A DNA stretch of 64,000 nucleotides from Ruminiclostridium papyrosolvens C7 (GTDB lineage: Bacteria; Bacillota; Clostridia; Acetivibrionales; DSM-1351), in the NCBI RefSeq assembly GCF_000421965.1, contig NZ_ATAY01000098.1, forward strand, positions 176,221-240,220, written 5' to 3'. Under the pieces are notes generated by a model that did no database searches, was not told where the DNA came from, and saw only the letters and a program-made list of their open reading frames with translations. Of this stretch, positions 60,401 through 64,000 are shown piece by piece. Made by a program: the position numbers and the translations under genes. The stretch's first letter is position 1. Each line of letters begins with the position of its first letter.

Positions 60401-61007
60401 TTCTGTCCTGCTTTTCCAGCCATTTCAAATATTCACCATAGCTTGTTCGTCCTGCATTGCATTCTTTAATTACCTTTACAAGCTCTTCTCGTGAACTACC
60501 CTTTTGCAGCCGTTCATAATTTGACATAAAATCTTTAAGAATTAAGGAAAAGCACCAGCCGTCCATAATGATATGGTGAAAACTCCATATCATTTTATAC
60601 TCATCATTGCTGATTTTTACAAGTATAGCTCTCATTAACGGATCTCTGGATAAGTCAAATCCTCTGTCAACATCTTCTTTTTTAATTCTCTCTAATTCAG
60701 TGTTTCTATCTTGAACATTTGATAAATCAATGTATTGATTTTCAAGCTTTCTTTCCGTCATAACAACCTGACGCGGCTTGACAACCTTTTTATATAAAAA
60801 TGCCGTTCTTAAGGCATCATGTTTTACGGCCAATAAATCAATAGCTTCCTGAATGTTTTTTATATCAATGACACCCTTCAGATTTAATACAGATTGTATA
60901 AAATAGCTGGTATCTTTTTCATTCAGATTTTTATAAAACAACATTCCTTCCTGCATGGAAGTTAAAAGATATATACCTTCAACCTTATTGTTTATTTCTT
61001 TGCTCAT
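38853..61007 (-). CDS. seven-module nonribosomal peptide synthetase (7,384 aa)
   Basis: Seven C-A-T modules follow one another without a break. All seven condensation domains keep HHxxxDG, all A domains keep YTSGTTG/YTSGSTG, YGPTE and the NGK lysine, and all carrier domains keep the phosphopantetheine Ser (GGHSL, or GGNSI in the last). The first C domain begins VEGIYLLTSMQEGMLF and has HHIIMDGW, as in domains that accept a D-residue from an upstream epimerase. The others read HHIxSDG, as in L-to-L domains, and no epimerase is inside. Pocket codes suggest Asn-like, Asn, unknown, Val, Val, Val, Leu. The start at 61007 follows GGGAG. The C-terminus after the last carrier is a half condensation domain with no thioesterase. 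It works after the A-T-E protein encoded upstream. Confidence 0.97.
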   Translation of the reverse strand: MSKEINNKVEGIYLLTSMQEGMLFYKNLNEKDTSYFIQSVLNLKGVIDIKNIQEAIDLLAVKHDALRTAFLYKKVVKPRQVVMTERKLENQYIDLSNVQDRNTELERIKKEDVDRGFDLSRDPLMRAILVKISNDEYKMIWSFHHIIMDGWCFSLILKDFMSNYERLQKGSSREELVKVIKECNAGRTSYGEYLKWLEKQDRNEGLKFWKEVLEDYGSTADIIPQTAGIATEEQVKTAELRIEKELCSAIKEISKKNKVTVNTYLEVAWGVLLQKYNRTNDVVFGKVVSGRNADLKGINETVGLFINSIPARIKADDNISVKELVDGTMEQSVESSNYVYNSLADIQEITGLGKDLIKTLFVFENYYVDKEAYEKGIEDLSMQMESAREQTNYAISFKASFSDQGFMLAGEDSLDLSIMYDPKRYTSQEIEQLLRRYEIILAQILYKQDIRISDIELISEEEIDRIKYVFNNTHKDYPQNLCLHELFEKQVEENPDSVAASFKGTEITYKQLNSKANQIARKLKELGVMPKDTVVIMAERSIELLIALYAVMKAGGTYIPVDPTYPQERLEYIVSDCKPKAILTRQDCPGFNTEVPFISLIDDNNYTCEEANLPIVNSPEDPVYIIYTSGTTGKPKGVVVRHKSVVNHLYIVRDRFYKGDVGVTPLFTNPSFDLTVPSIFGPISFGSKCFIYENIDEGIADIFKNDEIALVKLTPSLLKTICMDKNLKKPKNLKCIVLGGEKLDKALLNKAYDLLGGEVEIHNEYGPTEATVFATSTLMEKDSEKIVTIGNPVENMHIYILDGIRLCGIGIVGELCISGIGLATGYLNKAELTAEKFIDNPFEEGKLYRSGDLARWLPDGTIEFIDRIDDQVKIRGFRIETAEIENVLHSIEGINDAVVIPRKDENGENELYAYLVSDIAMRYDQVREKMRRILPDYMIPNYMMTIDEIPLTLNGKLDKRKLPVIDVKSSTEYLAPRNEIEKNICSIFEEVLNKEKIGVRDNFFEIGGHSLRATRVINQIEINTGIRLPLQLIFGKPTAEEIAEELATRIEGQHTSIPKAETKKYYPMSSTQKRMYFMYQIDESGISYNMPNIMRVRGSLNVERLKDAFSFLLCRHEILRTEFHMQDGNMVQEIHENPVVDFTYIESQLSVDELAESFVRRFELEKLPLIRMQVAKTNDEMYILLDMHHIVSDGVSEGVFINELLKRYNGMELEELRIQYKDYSEWMNIRDFSKQKEFWIKTFEGEIPVIDLPYDFTRPQNRSYKGKMVKTSFGKEIKDQILKVSKSTGSTEYMILLSAVMILLGKYSRQEDIVVGSPISGRTHKDIENMMGMFINTLAMRARPRKDETVLGFINTVKEMTLQAYENQEYPFEQLVEDLNIQSEISRNALFDVMFVYQNYEKRNLKSKELTLEACAPEIDIEKFDLTIHVDVADDEYLVAFNYCLDLFCEESIRIMMKHLEVILCSMMADTNQKIKDVGILTVDEKDQVIYQFNNTFESYPLERTVIEMFEEQVKRCPDNIALEYGDIRLTYGDLNARANCIASKLRNLGVKSDDRVAIIAERSIETVLGIVAVLKAGGAYVPVDPGYPVDRIQFMLEDCSPKAILVGKTEQSVKVCIMTLDIETVDLKNLENYSGKQDNIPLICSEDSLVYIIYTSGTTGKPKGVMIEHRSLMNYITYARNSYVKSEICMPFFTNPSFDLTQTSIFLPLCFGGKLVVYNDTVDNDINNIFRNQELTSVKLTPLHLKEAAALQDVGRLPNLNSLILGGEELDSHTSGLIVGKYGEHIDIHNEYGPTETTIGCCDYVYHKKVKTRTVSIGKPIANTQIFIMNDAEPCGIGVPGELCIAGIGVARGYLNRPELNAEKFIDNPFGEGKMYRSGDLARWTSDGNLEYMGRIDEQVKIRGFRVEPGEIENVIKKFEDIKEAVVIAREKDGVKYLLAYVVSDKTIDIGKIKNLLNSELPNYMVPARIMQIESLPMNKNGKLDKKSLPEIELAGSDEYEAPRNETEEKICGIFMEILGVQKVGIHDGFFDLGGHSLSATKLVNRIGAELGVKVPLKTIFRAGSPGEITKELDKLRENVYSAIPKAKDMEYYPMSSAQRRLYLINQIGDVSTVYNISGSFSLYGEFDEMKIKHAVEKITERHEILRTSFHIINGEMVQKISQNNKIDFSVIENATTELSKLRDDFRKPFDLQEAPLMRLCAVKRETETVLLVDIHHIISDGMSMDILKDELLKLYAGEELNEIRVHYKDYSQWMNHRDLSRQKEYWVSRFSDEVPVLNLPLDYKRPSIQSFKGGGVSTFIGPDRTAAIKNLARRTGTTEYMVLLSAVFILLGKYSRQDDIAVGSPVSGRTHKDTESMLGMFVNTLVMRAKPETTKQYIDFLSEVREICLSAYENQEFPFEELLEEIKVNRDISRNPLFDVMFSVQNNRNFDDEFEGININETAEVLNHNIAKFDLAISAGESNGGYLVLFEYCSDLFRKESILAMAGHFKKIIDEITDSNDLTLAEINTVTNEEKNIILNAFNNTSKQYAKEKTVVELFEEQVRNSPDRMAITYEDTKITYSELNSRVNCVAARLREMGIRPDDFVAVMAERSIEMIVGMLAVIKAGGAYVPIDASYPAERIDYILEDSGAKAVLIYNADVKTDIPVIDLANQQLWEGAQDNLPLVNKPNDLMYLIYTSGTSGKPKGVMLEHRGVVSMTSYLADLYQMSGDDVVLQFANCIFDASVWELTISLFTGASLCLIPQEVIADVKLFEEYVEEHRVTVTLLPPQFCLQTSVKGLRVLTTGGSAANREVIRKYGEKTRFINAYGPTENTVLATHWEYAPNTEIPNNVPIGKPIYNSRIYILDGNNLCGTGIPGELCITGDGLARGYLNLSDLTNEKFIDNLFGEGKMYRSGDLARWLPDGNIEYLGRIDEQVKIRGFRIELEEIENVIRKIPYINDSVAIAKPDNSGDNAIYAYVVSDEEVDLGTLKDEIRKSLPEYMIPGYMMQIDSIPVTGSGKVDKRALPDIEIRSSGEYHAPQNETETIICAAFCDVLNLEQTGIHDDFFELGGHSLRATKLVNKIEADTGVRLSLKDIFSSPTPELIASLVDAHSGKVYNGITPAVQKEYYAVSSAQKRMYLLNELDNTGVAYNISGILELSGKLDSVKFRRAVEQLTHRHEALRTSFTVVNGETVQVINDNVNIDITFAEAEEADIMKLYRGFVKPFDLSKAPLMQLMVVYSKNGITNILIDMHHIISDGMSLNIIQNDLIRLYNGEELPTLDLQYKDYSEWMLSRDLTTQQEYWKNQFSDDIPVLEMPLDYPRPSKQRFNGSSVKSFIGGALKERLCQLAQKSGTTEYMVLFSALMIILSKYSRQHDIIVGSPVSGRNHKDTEGIAGMFVNTLPLRAKPEGGKKFLDFLGEIKETCLKAYENQDFPFEEIVEAAGVSRDLSRNPLFDVMFVMENNDQNTENFEGLVFNDSAQDDRHTTSKFDLTFTLLPYKEGYQLLLEYSTDLYREDSVLGIMNHYIQVLDSITANYYGTVGDIEILTEGDRVSIAMFNRTETGYPKDKTLVELFEEQVNKAPDSIAVVFDDTNITYYELNKRSNILANKLRSMGVQPDDRIAVLAERSAEMIIGICAILKAGGAYVPIDTRYPETRIRYIIEDCSAKAVLVHKNFIDAGVPVIDLAEKSTWEGSSDNLPTVNKPSNLAYIIYTSGTTGNPKGSMIEHRSVIRLVKDTNYITFGADSVILQTGAMAFDASTMEVWGPLLNGGKLVLADYDVILEANALENVILKNKVNTMWLTSTLFNQLVEMKCSIFDSLDTLLIGGEKLSDKHVRIFKKENVKTRLINGYGPTENTTFTTTFCIPDDFERIPIGTPIANTRVYIVDERKALCGIGIPGEICAAGAGVSRGYLNKPELTEEKFIPGALGEDMLYCTGDLGRWLPDGNIEYLGRIDEQIKIRGFRIELSEIEAVIKGLDEVSDCAVMVHEDEAAQKAIYAYIVPKNTISTTDVKEQLRKLLPDYMIPSFIAILDKLPVTANGKLDKRALQNIKASSLREQVAPGTQTEKAIYSIFSSVLQTDELSIKDDFFEMGGHSLRAMRVINEIEEAMGIRLSLKDIFEYPTIERLSQFAEKSINGGFEPIPAVEQNKYYPMSSAQKRMYMIYHMDETGLSYNMPFIMKVSGGQLDYGRLERAFSELLRRHEILRTVFKMIDGNLIQKIQDKPLVECTYEENNDSLENIINGFVRKFKLEELPLIRLKVVRTKSDEYVMLDMHHIISDGMSSVILFDELMKLYGKQELMPLRVQYKDYSQWINSRDFRNQRQYWKDQFKGDIPVLDFPLDFTRPQLQTFRGKTIETTITDETRNKIIKLTKDTGTTEYMVLLAAFTMLLGKYTRQEDIIVGSPISGRTHKDTESMLGMFVNTLAFRTFPEKEKSFGEFLKEVKSTVMNGYDNQEYPFEELLEDLNIERTISRNPLFDVMFVYQNNERISLTTEEFSLEPCASGNDIEKFDMTVIISPAEKGYTVSASYCTDLFREESIDLLLVHFKNAIENAIGNTSLKLREISALDNDEYTKVTHRFNDNKTDYPSHKTIGELFVEQARQLPDAVALMSDSTAITYAELDILSGKIAAALRNEGVRAGDFVAVTTERTLETIIGILGIVKAGGAYVPIDLNYPEERLRYILEDCKPKVCLQGKEKLPLDTGYIIFDITDIGDYPAETPENINGPEDLAYLIYTSGTTGTPKGVMVKHRNVVRLVKNTNYVSLDRNTVIMQTGSLAFDASTFEIWGALLNGGKLVIASNEVLTNEKYLYKEIINKSVNTMWLTASLYNQMITGNSNMFDSILYLLIGGEKLSEKHVNMLKTVNNTTHLINGYGPTENTTFTTTYEIKECMNQIPIGRPIANTQVYIMNGHEVCGIGMPGELCTSGDGLSDGYLNNPQLTTEKFEPNIFGEGNMYHTGDLVRWLPDGNIEYLGRIDQQVKIRGFRIELGEIEATIRKSDTVKDVAVVLKEKPDDEKYICAYVVMRDGNNASGLKKELRKTLPEYMIPSRVIQLNELPLTINGKLDRKRLPEVDFTEDTEYIAPRNELENTVAGIFADILNIEKVGVTDNFFELGGHSLRATRLINRIEETAGARISLKEIFVYPTVEMLCSFIAENKNNNKYEHIPKAEIKTYYDMSSVQRRIYLLNQMEPDGIAYNMPRFMKIEGTLDAEKMKQAFINMIERHEILRTSFMMLDGRMVQKIEPSANVDFEYSSLSNSELEKTMKDFVRPFDLGKAPLFRVRLIENSGCWYMLVDIHHIISDGMSSSMFWKEVMQYYIGKNPGELNQQYRDYSEWMLSKDMKPQEDYWVSKFQNHVPELDLRLDYPRSRVQGFSGDTVEYAIGRELKQKIDQFCKTENVTPYMVFMSAAMVLLSIHSGKEEILLGTAMSGRTHKDVEEMLGMFVNTVVIDGKPAPDKQCLEFINEVRTAALKAAENQEYPFNELLDKLEIKRDISRNPLFDVMFVMQNNEKYMFDAGDIRITDISAEFKVEKFDITIAVGEQDSEYIVNLGYRNDLFKESSMNVMLSHLNTIISNMVQDPYQSIKDIQRISRDEEHKVLNIFNNTDAEYPRDKTVSEILNEQADENPDEIAVICGNDEISYAELVRKSDILAVKLRAMGVGQDDTVAVLAQTSIEMIIGICAILKAGGAYVPIDIRYPEARAQFIIKDCNPKAVLTCNSRIDTDVPFIDLADARIFEGACSKIEVINRPTDLAYIIYTSGTTGNPKGTMIEHRSILRLVKNNNFLELNRDTVIMQTGAMAFDASTLEVWGSLLNGGRLVLAEQEVILNASLLGAAIEKYHVNTMWLTSTLFNQLVETDCGIFDPLKYLLIGGEKLSDKHVRMFKENNISTRLINGYGPTENTTFTTTYSIPDKFERMSIGSPVSNSKVYILDKNNYLCGINVPGELCTTGDGVARGYLNREQLTGEKFTDNPFGEGRMYRTGDLARWLPDGNIEFLGRIDEQVKIRGFRVELGEIETVIKGIDGIKDCAVIVREDDKGDKRICAFIVGDGTGREVDVRASLRNLFPDYMIPSYIAKVDFLPVTRNGKLDVRALPDIIMEETDTYAAPENDTQNIIAGIFEDVLGIKKVGIKDDFFELGGHSLKATKVINRLEAETGCRVSLKDIFTYSTVEKLSEIVDKSNNNFTEIPVYEVKPYYLMSSAQKRIFIVSQFDETRTAYNMPMVYVVKGELDIEKLKSAFGRLVCRHEILHTRFYMKQNEAVQEIIDSCRVDFEYEESNSFNVDEAVRKFVRPFDFMEGCLLRVKVVKYCDSYYLFIDTHHIISDGMSVSIMFKELSKLYMGKELPELRIQYTDYCQWMTARGIEKQKEYWLQEFSDEIPVLELPLDFKREKTQSFNGKIINSSIDECIRENVKKLSKSTGATEYMVLLSAIMITLGRFSNQEDIVVGSPIFGRTHKDVENLIGVFVNTLALRGKPEGHKKYIDFLNEIKEKSLRAYQNQDYQFDDLVEALDIKRDFSRNPLFDVMFSFQNNDNAILEMDNITMEPVEHCMESQKFDLTIYIGESENSGYDMSIGYCTDLFKEDTIRNISSHFMLILKNTLENPEQKIMDIEILSPEEKDRLLNQFNNTGTTYPSNFTICHLFEKQAYSAPDAIAAVYKGVRQSYSELNSAANRIANHLKRHNVGKEDIVGIMLEPSEFILSGLLGILKSGAAYLPVDPDYPEERIEYMLEDSKAEILLTQQSLAGKVKFSGKTICIDNDFSYESAEFESDNKPSDLAYVIYTSGSTGKPKGVMVEHRCITNLVYWHNRVYSITEKDIATKYAGFGFDASVWEIYPYLAVGAQIHIIEKDLRMNMAGLNKYFEENGVTVSFLPTQICEQFIKQDNRSLRVLLTGGDKLRSFISRGYSLVNNYGPTENTVVSTYFTVDREYDNIPIGKPVDNVRAYVIDKNYKLVPEGMPGQLAVAGDSLARGYLFNESLTKEKFIENAFSYDSRIYLTGDIVRWTKDGNLEYLGRCDEQVKIRGNRVEIGEIEKVALQFQGITDCVATVWETKSADKRIALYYCASETIDAQELKAFIARFLPGYMIPNAYCLLDNMPVTSNGKVDKKKLPDPEAFEEKVEITVEMTEIMENVLDVWKEVLETENIGVYDNFFDVGGNSILLISMHEKLEEIYPKALSISDIFANPSIVMLAEVIEKHQNRNGEYRRLKGIVLPEVFFSGDIENGGTGRYNYSCTQEQVNGILRQEADYTELQNIFTGIYYYLLNNISKQEKIQIQCRNSDSKYYSLDIDLEDNHLLDSIVNKVKEAREHAVKNSYDLNEISRAFIENLDGAQVVPLLKFGNKSSKEEAVLFDYEICIKIMQDTISFDLIQFNERLNGQYMEHMLNSYINLILKLFGL
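42480..45547 (-). other. NRPS module 6 (C-A-T), predicted Val (or Ile)
   Basis: The condensation motif is HHIISDG near 45138-45158, and the carrier DDFFELGGHSL near 42625-42655. The pocket reads DALWLGGTF plus Lys, again of the Val type. The A core is very like those of modules 4 and 5. Confidence 0.75.
45548..48621 (-). other. NRPS module 5 (C-A-T), predicted Val
   Basis: The condensation motif is HHIISDG near 48213-48233, and the carrier DNFFELGGHSL near 45695-45725. The pocket reads DAFWLGGTF plus Lys, one conservative change from the Val code DAFWIGGTFK. Confidence 0.8.
48622..51691 (-). other. NRPS module 4 (C-A-T), predicted Val
   Basis: The condensation motif is HHIISDG near 51283-51303, and the carrier DDFFEMGGHSL near 48768-48795. 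The pocket reads DAMWLGGTF plus Lys, close to the Val code DAFWIGGTFK. Confidence 0.75.
51692..54754 (-). other. NRPS module 3 (C-A-T), specificity unclear
   Basis: The condensation motif is HHIISDG near 54340-54362, and the carrier DDFFELGGHSL near 51838-51868. The pocket reads DAWLTGAVL plus Lys. It does not match a code I know; the shape suggests a hydrophobic or aromatic residue. Confidence 0.65.
54755..57839 (-). other. NRPS module 2 (C-A-T), predicted Asn
   Basis: The condensation motif is HHIVSDG near 57430-57450, and the carrier reads DGFFDLGGHSL near 54890-54920. The pocket reads DLTKIGEIG plus Lys, within one residue of the known Asn code DLTKIGEVGK. Confidence 0.8.
57840..61007 (-). 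other. NRPS module 1 (C-A-T), Asn/Asp-like pocket
   Basis: The condensation motif HHIIMDG lies at about 60560-60582 and the carrier Ser near 57980. Pocket residues aligned by eye to the gramicidin Phe domain read DLPKVGEVF plus the invariant Lys. This resembles Asn/Asp codes of the DLTK-type but has Pro at position 239, so specificity is uncertain. The C domain type fits acceptance of a D-aminoacyl donor. Confidence 0.7.
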
Positions 61008-61050
61008 GTATAACACTCCCCAGTTTTTATATTCATACCTTAAGCAATAG

Positions 61051-61755
61051 TTATTTTCGTCCGGCCAGCTCTTTATTGATTGAAGCAGTTATACCATTAA
61101 CATCCTCATTCAGATAAAAATGCGACCCGTCAAATGCAACAAGCTTAATGCCGGAGCCTGCAACTTCCTGCCACGCAGTCATATTATCATACGTTATGCT
61201 GCTGTCGCTCCTTCCATAATATACAACCACATCGGTTTTTATTTTTTCTCTTCCGGGAACAAATTTATATTCCTCATATATACGGAAATCAGCTCTTAGA
61301 ATCGGAATGAACAAATCACATAATTCCTTGTTTTTGAATACATCTTCGCTATTACCACCGTATTGTAATACCACTTGCTTGAACTGGTTATCGGGTAACT
61401 GATACCTTTTAATTTCATCTGGAGGAAGCTGTGGTGCCTTTGAACCCGAAAAGAAAATCTTAACAGGTTCCTTAAAGCCTTTTTCCTTCAACCTATAGTA
61501 AACTTCGTATGTTACACGAGCTCCCATACTGTGTCCAAAGATGGCGTAATCATCATCTTTGGCCTCGTTAATTATGGTATTAGACAAATCCTCTGCAGCT
61601 TGATCTATATCTCTGTAGAATTTGTCGCCAAATCTTCTTCCCCTTCCGGCAAGCTCTAAAGGGATTACCTTGATTTCTTTATTTATAAGTTTAGTCCATT
61701 TGGAATAGACCATGGCAGATGCCCCTGAATATGGAATACAAAATAGTTTTGTCAT
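61051..61755 (-). CDS. type II (external) thioesterase, GrsT-like, 234 aa
   Basis: An alpha/beta-hydrolase with LFCIPYSGASAMVYSKW at the N-terminus, the nucleophile elbow AIFGHSMGARV (Ser76), an Asp in VVVYYGRSDSSITYDNM and the His in FDGSHFYLNEDV. Motifs and length match the editing thioesterases of NRPS clusters, which clear mis-primed or stalled carrier domains. The start at 61755 follows AGGAGTG. It lies between the two synthetase genes with gaps of 29 and 43 bases, so all three are one operon. Since the large synthetase has no thioesterase of its own, it is also a candidate for product release. Confidence 0.93.
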   Translation of the reverse strand: MTKLFCIPYSGASAMVYSKWTKLINKEIKVIPLELAGRGRRFGDKFYRDIDQAAEDLSNTIINEAKDDDYAIFGHSMGARVTYEVYYRLKEKGFKEPVKIFFSGSKAPQLPPDEIKRYQLPDNQFKQVVLQYGGNSEDVFKNKELCDLFIPILRADFRIYEEYKFVPGREKIKTDVVVYYGRSDSSITYDNMTAWQEVAGSGIKLVAFDGSHFYLNEDVNGITASINKELAGRK

Positions 61756-61784
61756 AGCAATCACTCCTGAAATATTTTTATGTT

Positions 61785-64000
61785 TTATAATAAGTCCATC
61801 AATTTACTCAGCTCATCCAGTTCAAAATCCTCCAGGCTTTCTGCCCCAACGTCAGATACTGTTTTTATAACCTCATCGTTTTCAGTGCAATGCAAAATAA
61901 TCTCCTCCAACGTTCCCTTGAATTCCTTTTTTATTCCTGCAATAAATTCATTACCGTATTTACTGCAATCATACAGTATTTCAAAGACTAGATTTCCGTT
62001 AACTATCTGGCCGTCAATTAGTAATGAGTTATCAAAATAATTGTCCCTGCCTCTGTCTTTCCCTGTTGTATATTCGGAACTCTTTATTTCCACACTGGAT
62101 AAAGTGTCAGACTCATTGATTTCCCCTAGATAATTAAAACTAACCTCCGTTTTGACGCCTTCCATTTCTTTAATCAGACCAAACCCGATACCGTTGCCCG
62201 GAACCTTCCTTAGAGTTTCTTTTACAGAAATAATATCTTTTTTCAGATCTCCTGATATAACAAGTACGACCGGATAAATGTTTGTAAACCATCCTACCGT
62301 CCGTTCAATCTGCACGGAAGAATCAATTTCATGTCTACCATGACTTTCCAATGTAATTGCAATACTCTCAGAATGAGTTGCTTTATAGAGTGTACAGCCC
62401 AGAGCCGTGAGCAGTAGGTCGTTTATCTCAGTATTATATTTTCTCCAGGCAGAACGTGTGAGCTTATATGTGAACTCCCGGTCTATATATAGCGTTTCCT
62501 TTATCAGGTCTCTCTGTCGTCTGCCTTCAGATGGTAAAAATCTCTCACCTAAAGAAAACTTTTCAACTTGATTTTTTACGTTATTCCAATATTCCAATTG
62601 AGACAGTATTTCCTGGCTTTGAGAATACTGCTCCAATTTATCAGACCAACTTTTGTATGAGGCCGATTTAGGTGGAAGCTTTATTTTATGCCCTGATATA
62701 TATTGTTTATAACCATTGTTCAAGTCATCAAGGATTATCCTCCAAGATACCCCGTCAACTACCAGATGGTGTATACAAAGCATCAAATGTTCTTCCTCGT
62801 TGTTCGAAAACAAAACACCTTTTATTAAGGGGCCTTTTTCCAAGTTAAAAGAGCCTTGTATTATATTACACTTCTCGTTTATGTACACCTGAAGCTTCTC
62901 AAATGGGATATGAGAAACGTCGTATTCTTCAAGTTCATAAAGGCTGCTCTCTTTCGCGCTAAGTACATATTGTCTGCCATTGCAGAAAACTGCCCGAAGC
63001 ATATCATGGTGAATGGCTATTTCACCCAGTACCGCCTTTAGTGCCTCCCTGTCAAAGTGTTGTGTCTTAACCATAACTGATTGATTCAGGTGGTTTAAAT
63101 TTGACAGTTCCCATTGATAAAATATTTTTTGAATTGGTGTAAGTTTAACTTCACCTGTAACTTCCCCATCTTCTTGTAATATAACAGCATTATCTTTCTT
63201 GATATATTTTGATATATTCCGTATACTCCTGCCCAGCATAATATCCTTAACAGATACTCTATATCCCAAATCCTTCAATTTGGATATAATTCGTATTGCC
63301 TTTATGGAATCGCCTCCGAGTTCAAAAAAGTCAACGTTTACACTGACTTTATCAAGGGATAGTATTTCTTCGAAGGTCTGACATAGAACCTTCTCATCCT
63401 CATTTTGAGGAGGCACATAATCTTCCCCGCTCACTGACTGTATTTCAGGAAGCAGTTCTTTATTTACTTTCCCGTTGCGGTTAAGAGCTATGCTTTCAAC
63501 CTGCATTATAAAGGACGGCATCATATATTCCGGCAGGGTATTTTTTATCTTCTCTCGTATCAAGTCTGTATTTTGCTTCATATCAGATACGATATAAGAA
63601 CAAAGGAATTTTTCATTATTTTGCTCCCGGATAATAGTGACAGCATCTTTAATTTTGTCCAGACTTTTAAGAACGCTGTCTATCTCTCCCAACTCAATAC
63701 GGTATCCTCTTATCTTTACCTGCTCGTCTATTCTTCCGAGATACTCGATATTTCCATCAGGAAGCCATCTAGCCAAATCTCCTGAGCGGTAAATCTTACC
63801 CATTCCATAAGGATTGTCAATGAATCTCTCATGGGTCAGCTCAGTCCGTTTCAAGTACCCTCTTGCTATTCCGGCACCTGCAATGCACAATTCTCCCGGC
63901 ATTCCGATACCGCATAAATCCGTGCCGTTTAATATGTAAACCTTTGTATTTGGTATTGGTTTGCCAATCGGAATGCTGTCTCTTACAGCTTCACATTTTT
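61785..64000 (-). CDS. NRPS, partial: end of A domain, carrier and epimerase (A-T-E)
   Basis: The frame is open to the window edge, so the 5' part is missing. Visible in order: the last part of an adenylation domain (MPGELCIAGAGIARGYL, then RSGDLARWLPDGNIEYLGR, then NRNGKVNKE), a carrier with VDFFELGGDSIKA (the GGDS form usual before epimerases), and an epimerisation domain with HHLVVDGVSWRII, RTVGWFTNIYPV and FNYLGEI. The C-terminal tail ESLEDFELDELSKLMDLL is acidic and helical, like donor docking segments. It would hand a D-aminoacyl or D-peptidyl chain to the large synthetase. The substrate pocket lies outside the window. Confidence 0.95.
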   Translation of the reverse strand, partial: KCEAVRDSIPIGKPIPNTKVYILNGTDLCGIGMPGELCIAGAGIARGYLKRTELTHERFIDNPYGMGKIYRSGDLARWLPDGNIEYLGRIDEQVKIRGYRIELGEIDSVLKSLDKIKDAVTIIREQNNEKFLCSYIVSDMKQNTDLIREKIKNTLPEYMMPSFIMQVESIALNRNGKVNKELLPEIQSVSGEDYVPPQNEDEKVLCQTFEEILSLDKVSVNVDFFELGGDSIKAIRIISKLKDLGYRVSVKDIMLGRSIRNISKYIKKDNAVILQEDGEVTGEVKLTPIQKIFYQWELSNLNHLNQSVMVKTQHFDREALKAVLGEIAIHHDMLRAVFCNGRQYVLSAKESSLYELEEYDVSHIPFEKLQVYINEKCNIIQGSFNLEKGPLIKGVLFSNNEEEHLMLCIHHLVVDGVSWRIILDDLNNGYKQYISGHKIKLPPKSASYKSWSDKLEQYSQSQEILSQLEYWNNVKNQVEKFSLGERFLPSEGRRQRDLIKETLYIDREFTYKLTRSAWRKYNTEINDLLLTALGCTLYKATHSESIAITLESHGRHEIDSSVQIERTVGWFTNIYPVVLVISGDLKKDIISVKETLRKVPGNGIGFGLIKEMEGVKTEVSFNYLGEINESDTLSSVEIKSSEYTTGKDRGRDNYFDNSLLIDGQIVNGNLVFEILYDCSKYGNEFIAGIKKEFKGTLEEIILHCTENDEVIKTVSDVGAESLEDFELDELSKLMDLL

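Overview
The window looks like chromosomal DNA of an AT-rich, Gram-positive, spore-forming clostridium of the Ruminiclostridium/Clostridium cellulolyticum kind. This is inferred from strong GGAGG ribosome-binding sites, the lonB-clpX-clpP-tig order, a clostridial tmRNA and Firmicute-type small regulators; no database was consulted. It has three parts: an integrated phage-like element carrying defence genes (1 to about 15,279), a conserved housekeeping block (about 15,200-38,440), and a very large nonribosomal peptide synthetase (NRPS) locus that runs off the right edge (38,853-64,000).

The element is inserted at the 3' end of ssrA (tmRNA). Its left part is a phage early region read leftwards: a replisome organiser with an apparent AUA start, an AbrB-like protein and several small XRE regulators. 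It diverges from CI-like repressors read rightwards. The control region holds four 15-bp sites of the form GCTAC-N5-GTAGC, and a second, partly decayed copy of the switch follows with a different operator, GTGAA-N5-TTCAC. Between the repressors and the integration genes lies about 8 kb of cargo: an AIPR-family protein, a SIR2-like plus DUF262 operon, a type II restriction-modification pair and an unknown membrane protein. An ImmA/IrrE-like protein and a large serine recombinase follow. The recombinase's last codons are read from the antisense strand of ssrA.

The housekeeping block is mostly on the minus strand: ssrA and smpB (trans-translation), a PHP phosphoesterase, a DUF402 protein, tsaD, a holin-like protein, a secreted nuclease, lonB, clpX, clpP, tig, a metallophosphoesterase, uvrC, an HPr-like protein with no phosphorylatable histidine, an ECF sigma/anti-sigma operon, a second Lon-like protease, rimI-tsaB-tsaE and an amidohydrolase. 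A Cys-rich protein and a lytic transglycosylase are on the plus strand. Beside tsaD sits a tight cluster of five DnaA boxes in one orientation. The block ends with a DtxR/MntR-like regulator followed by a broken NRAMP (mntH) gene.

The broken mntH abuts the NRPS locus (minus strand). The visible genes are the 3' part of an A-T-E synthetase, a type II thioesterase, and a 7,384-residue synthetase with seven C-A-T modules. Binding-pocket residues read by eye suggest (...D-residue)-Asn-like-Asn-unknown-Val-Val-Val-Leu. The last module has no thioesterase or reductase; it ends in what looks like only the C-terminal lobe of a condensation domain, so product release is unexplained.
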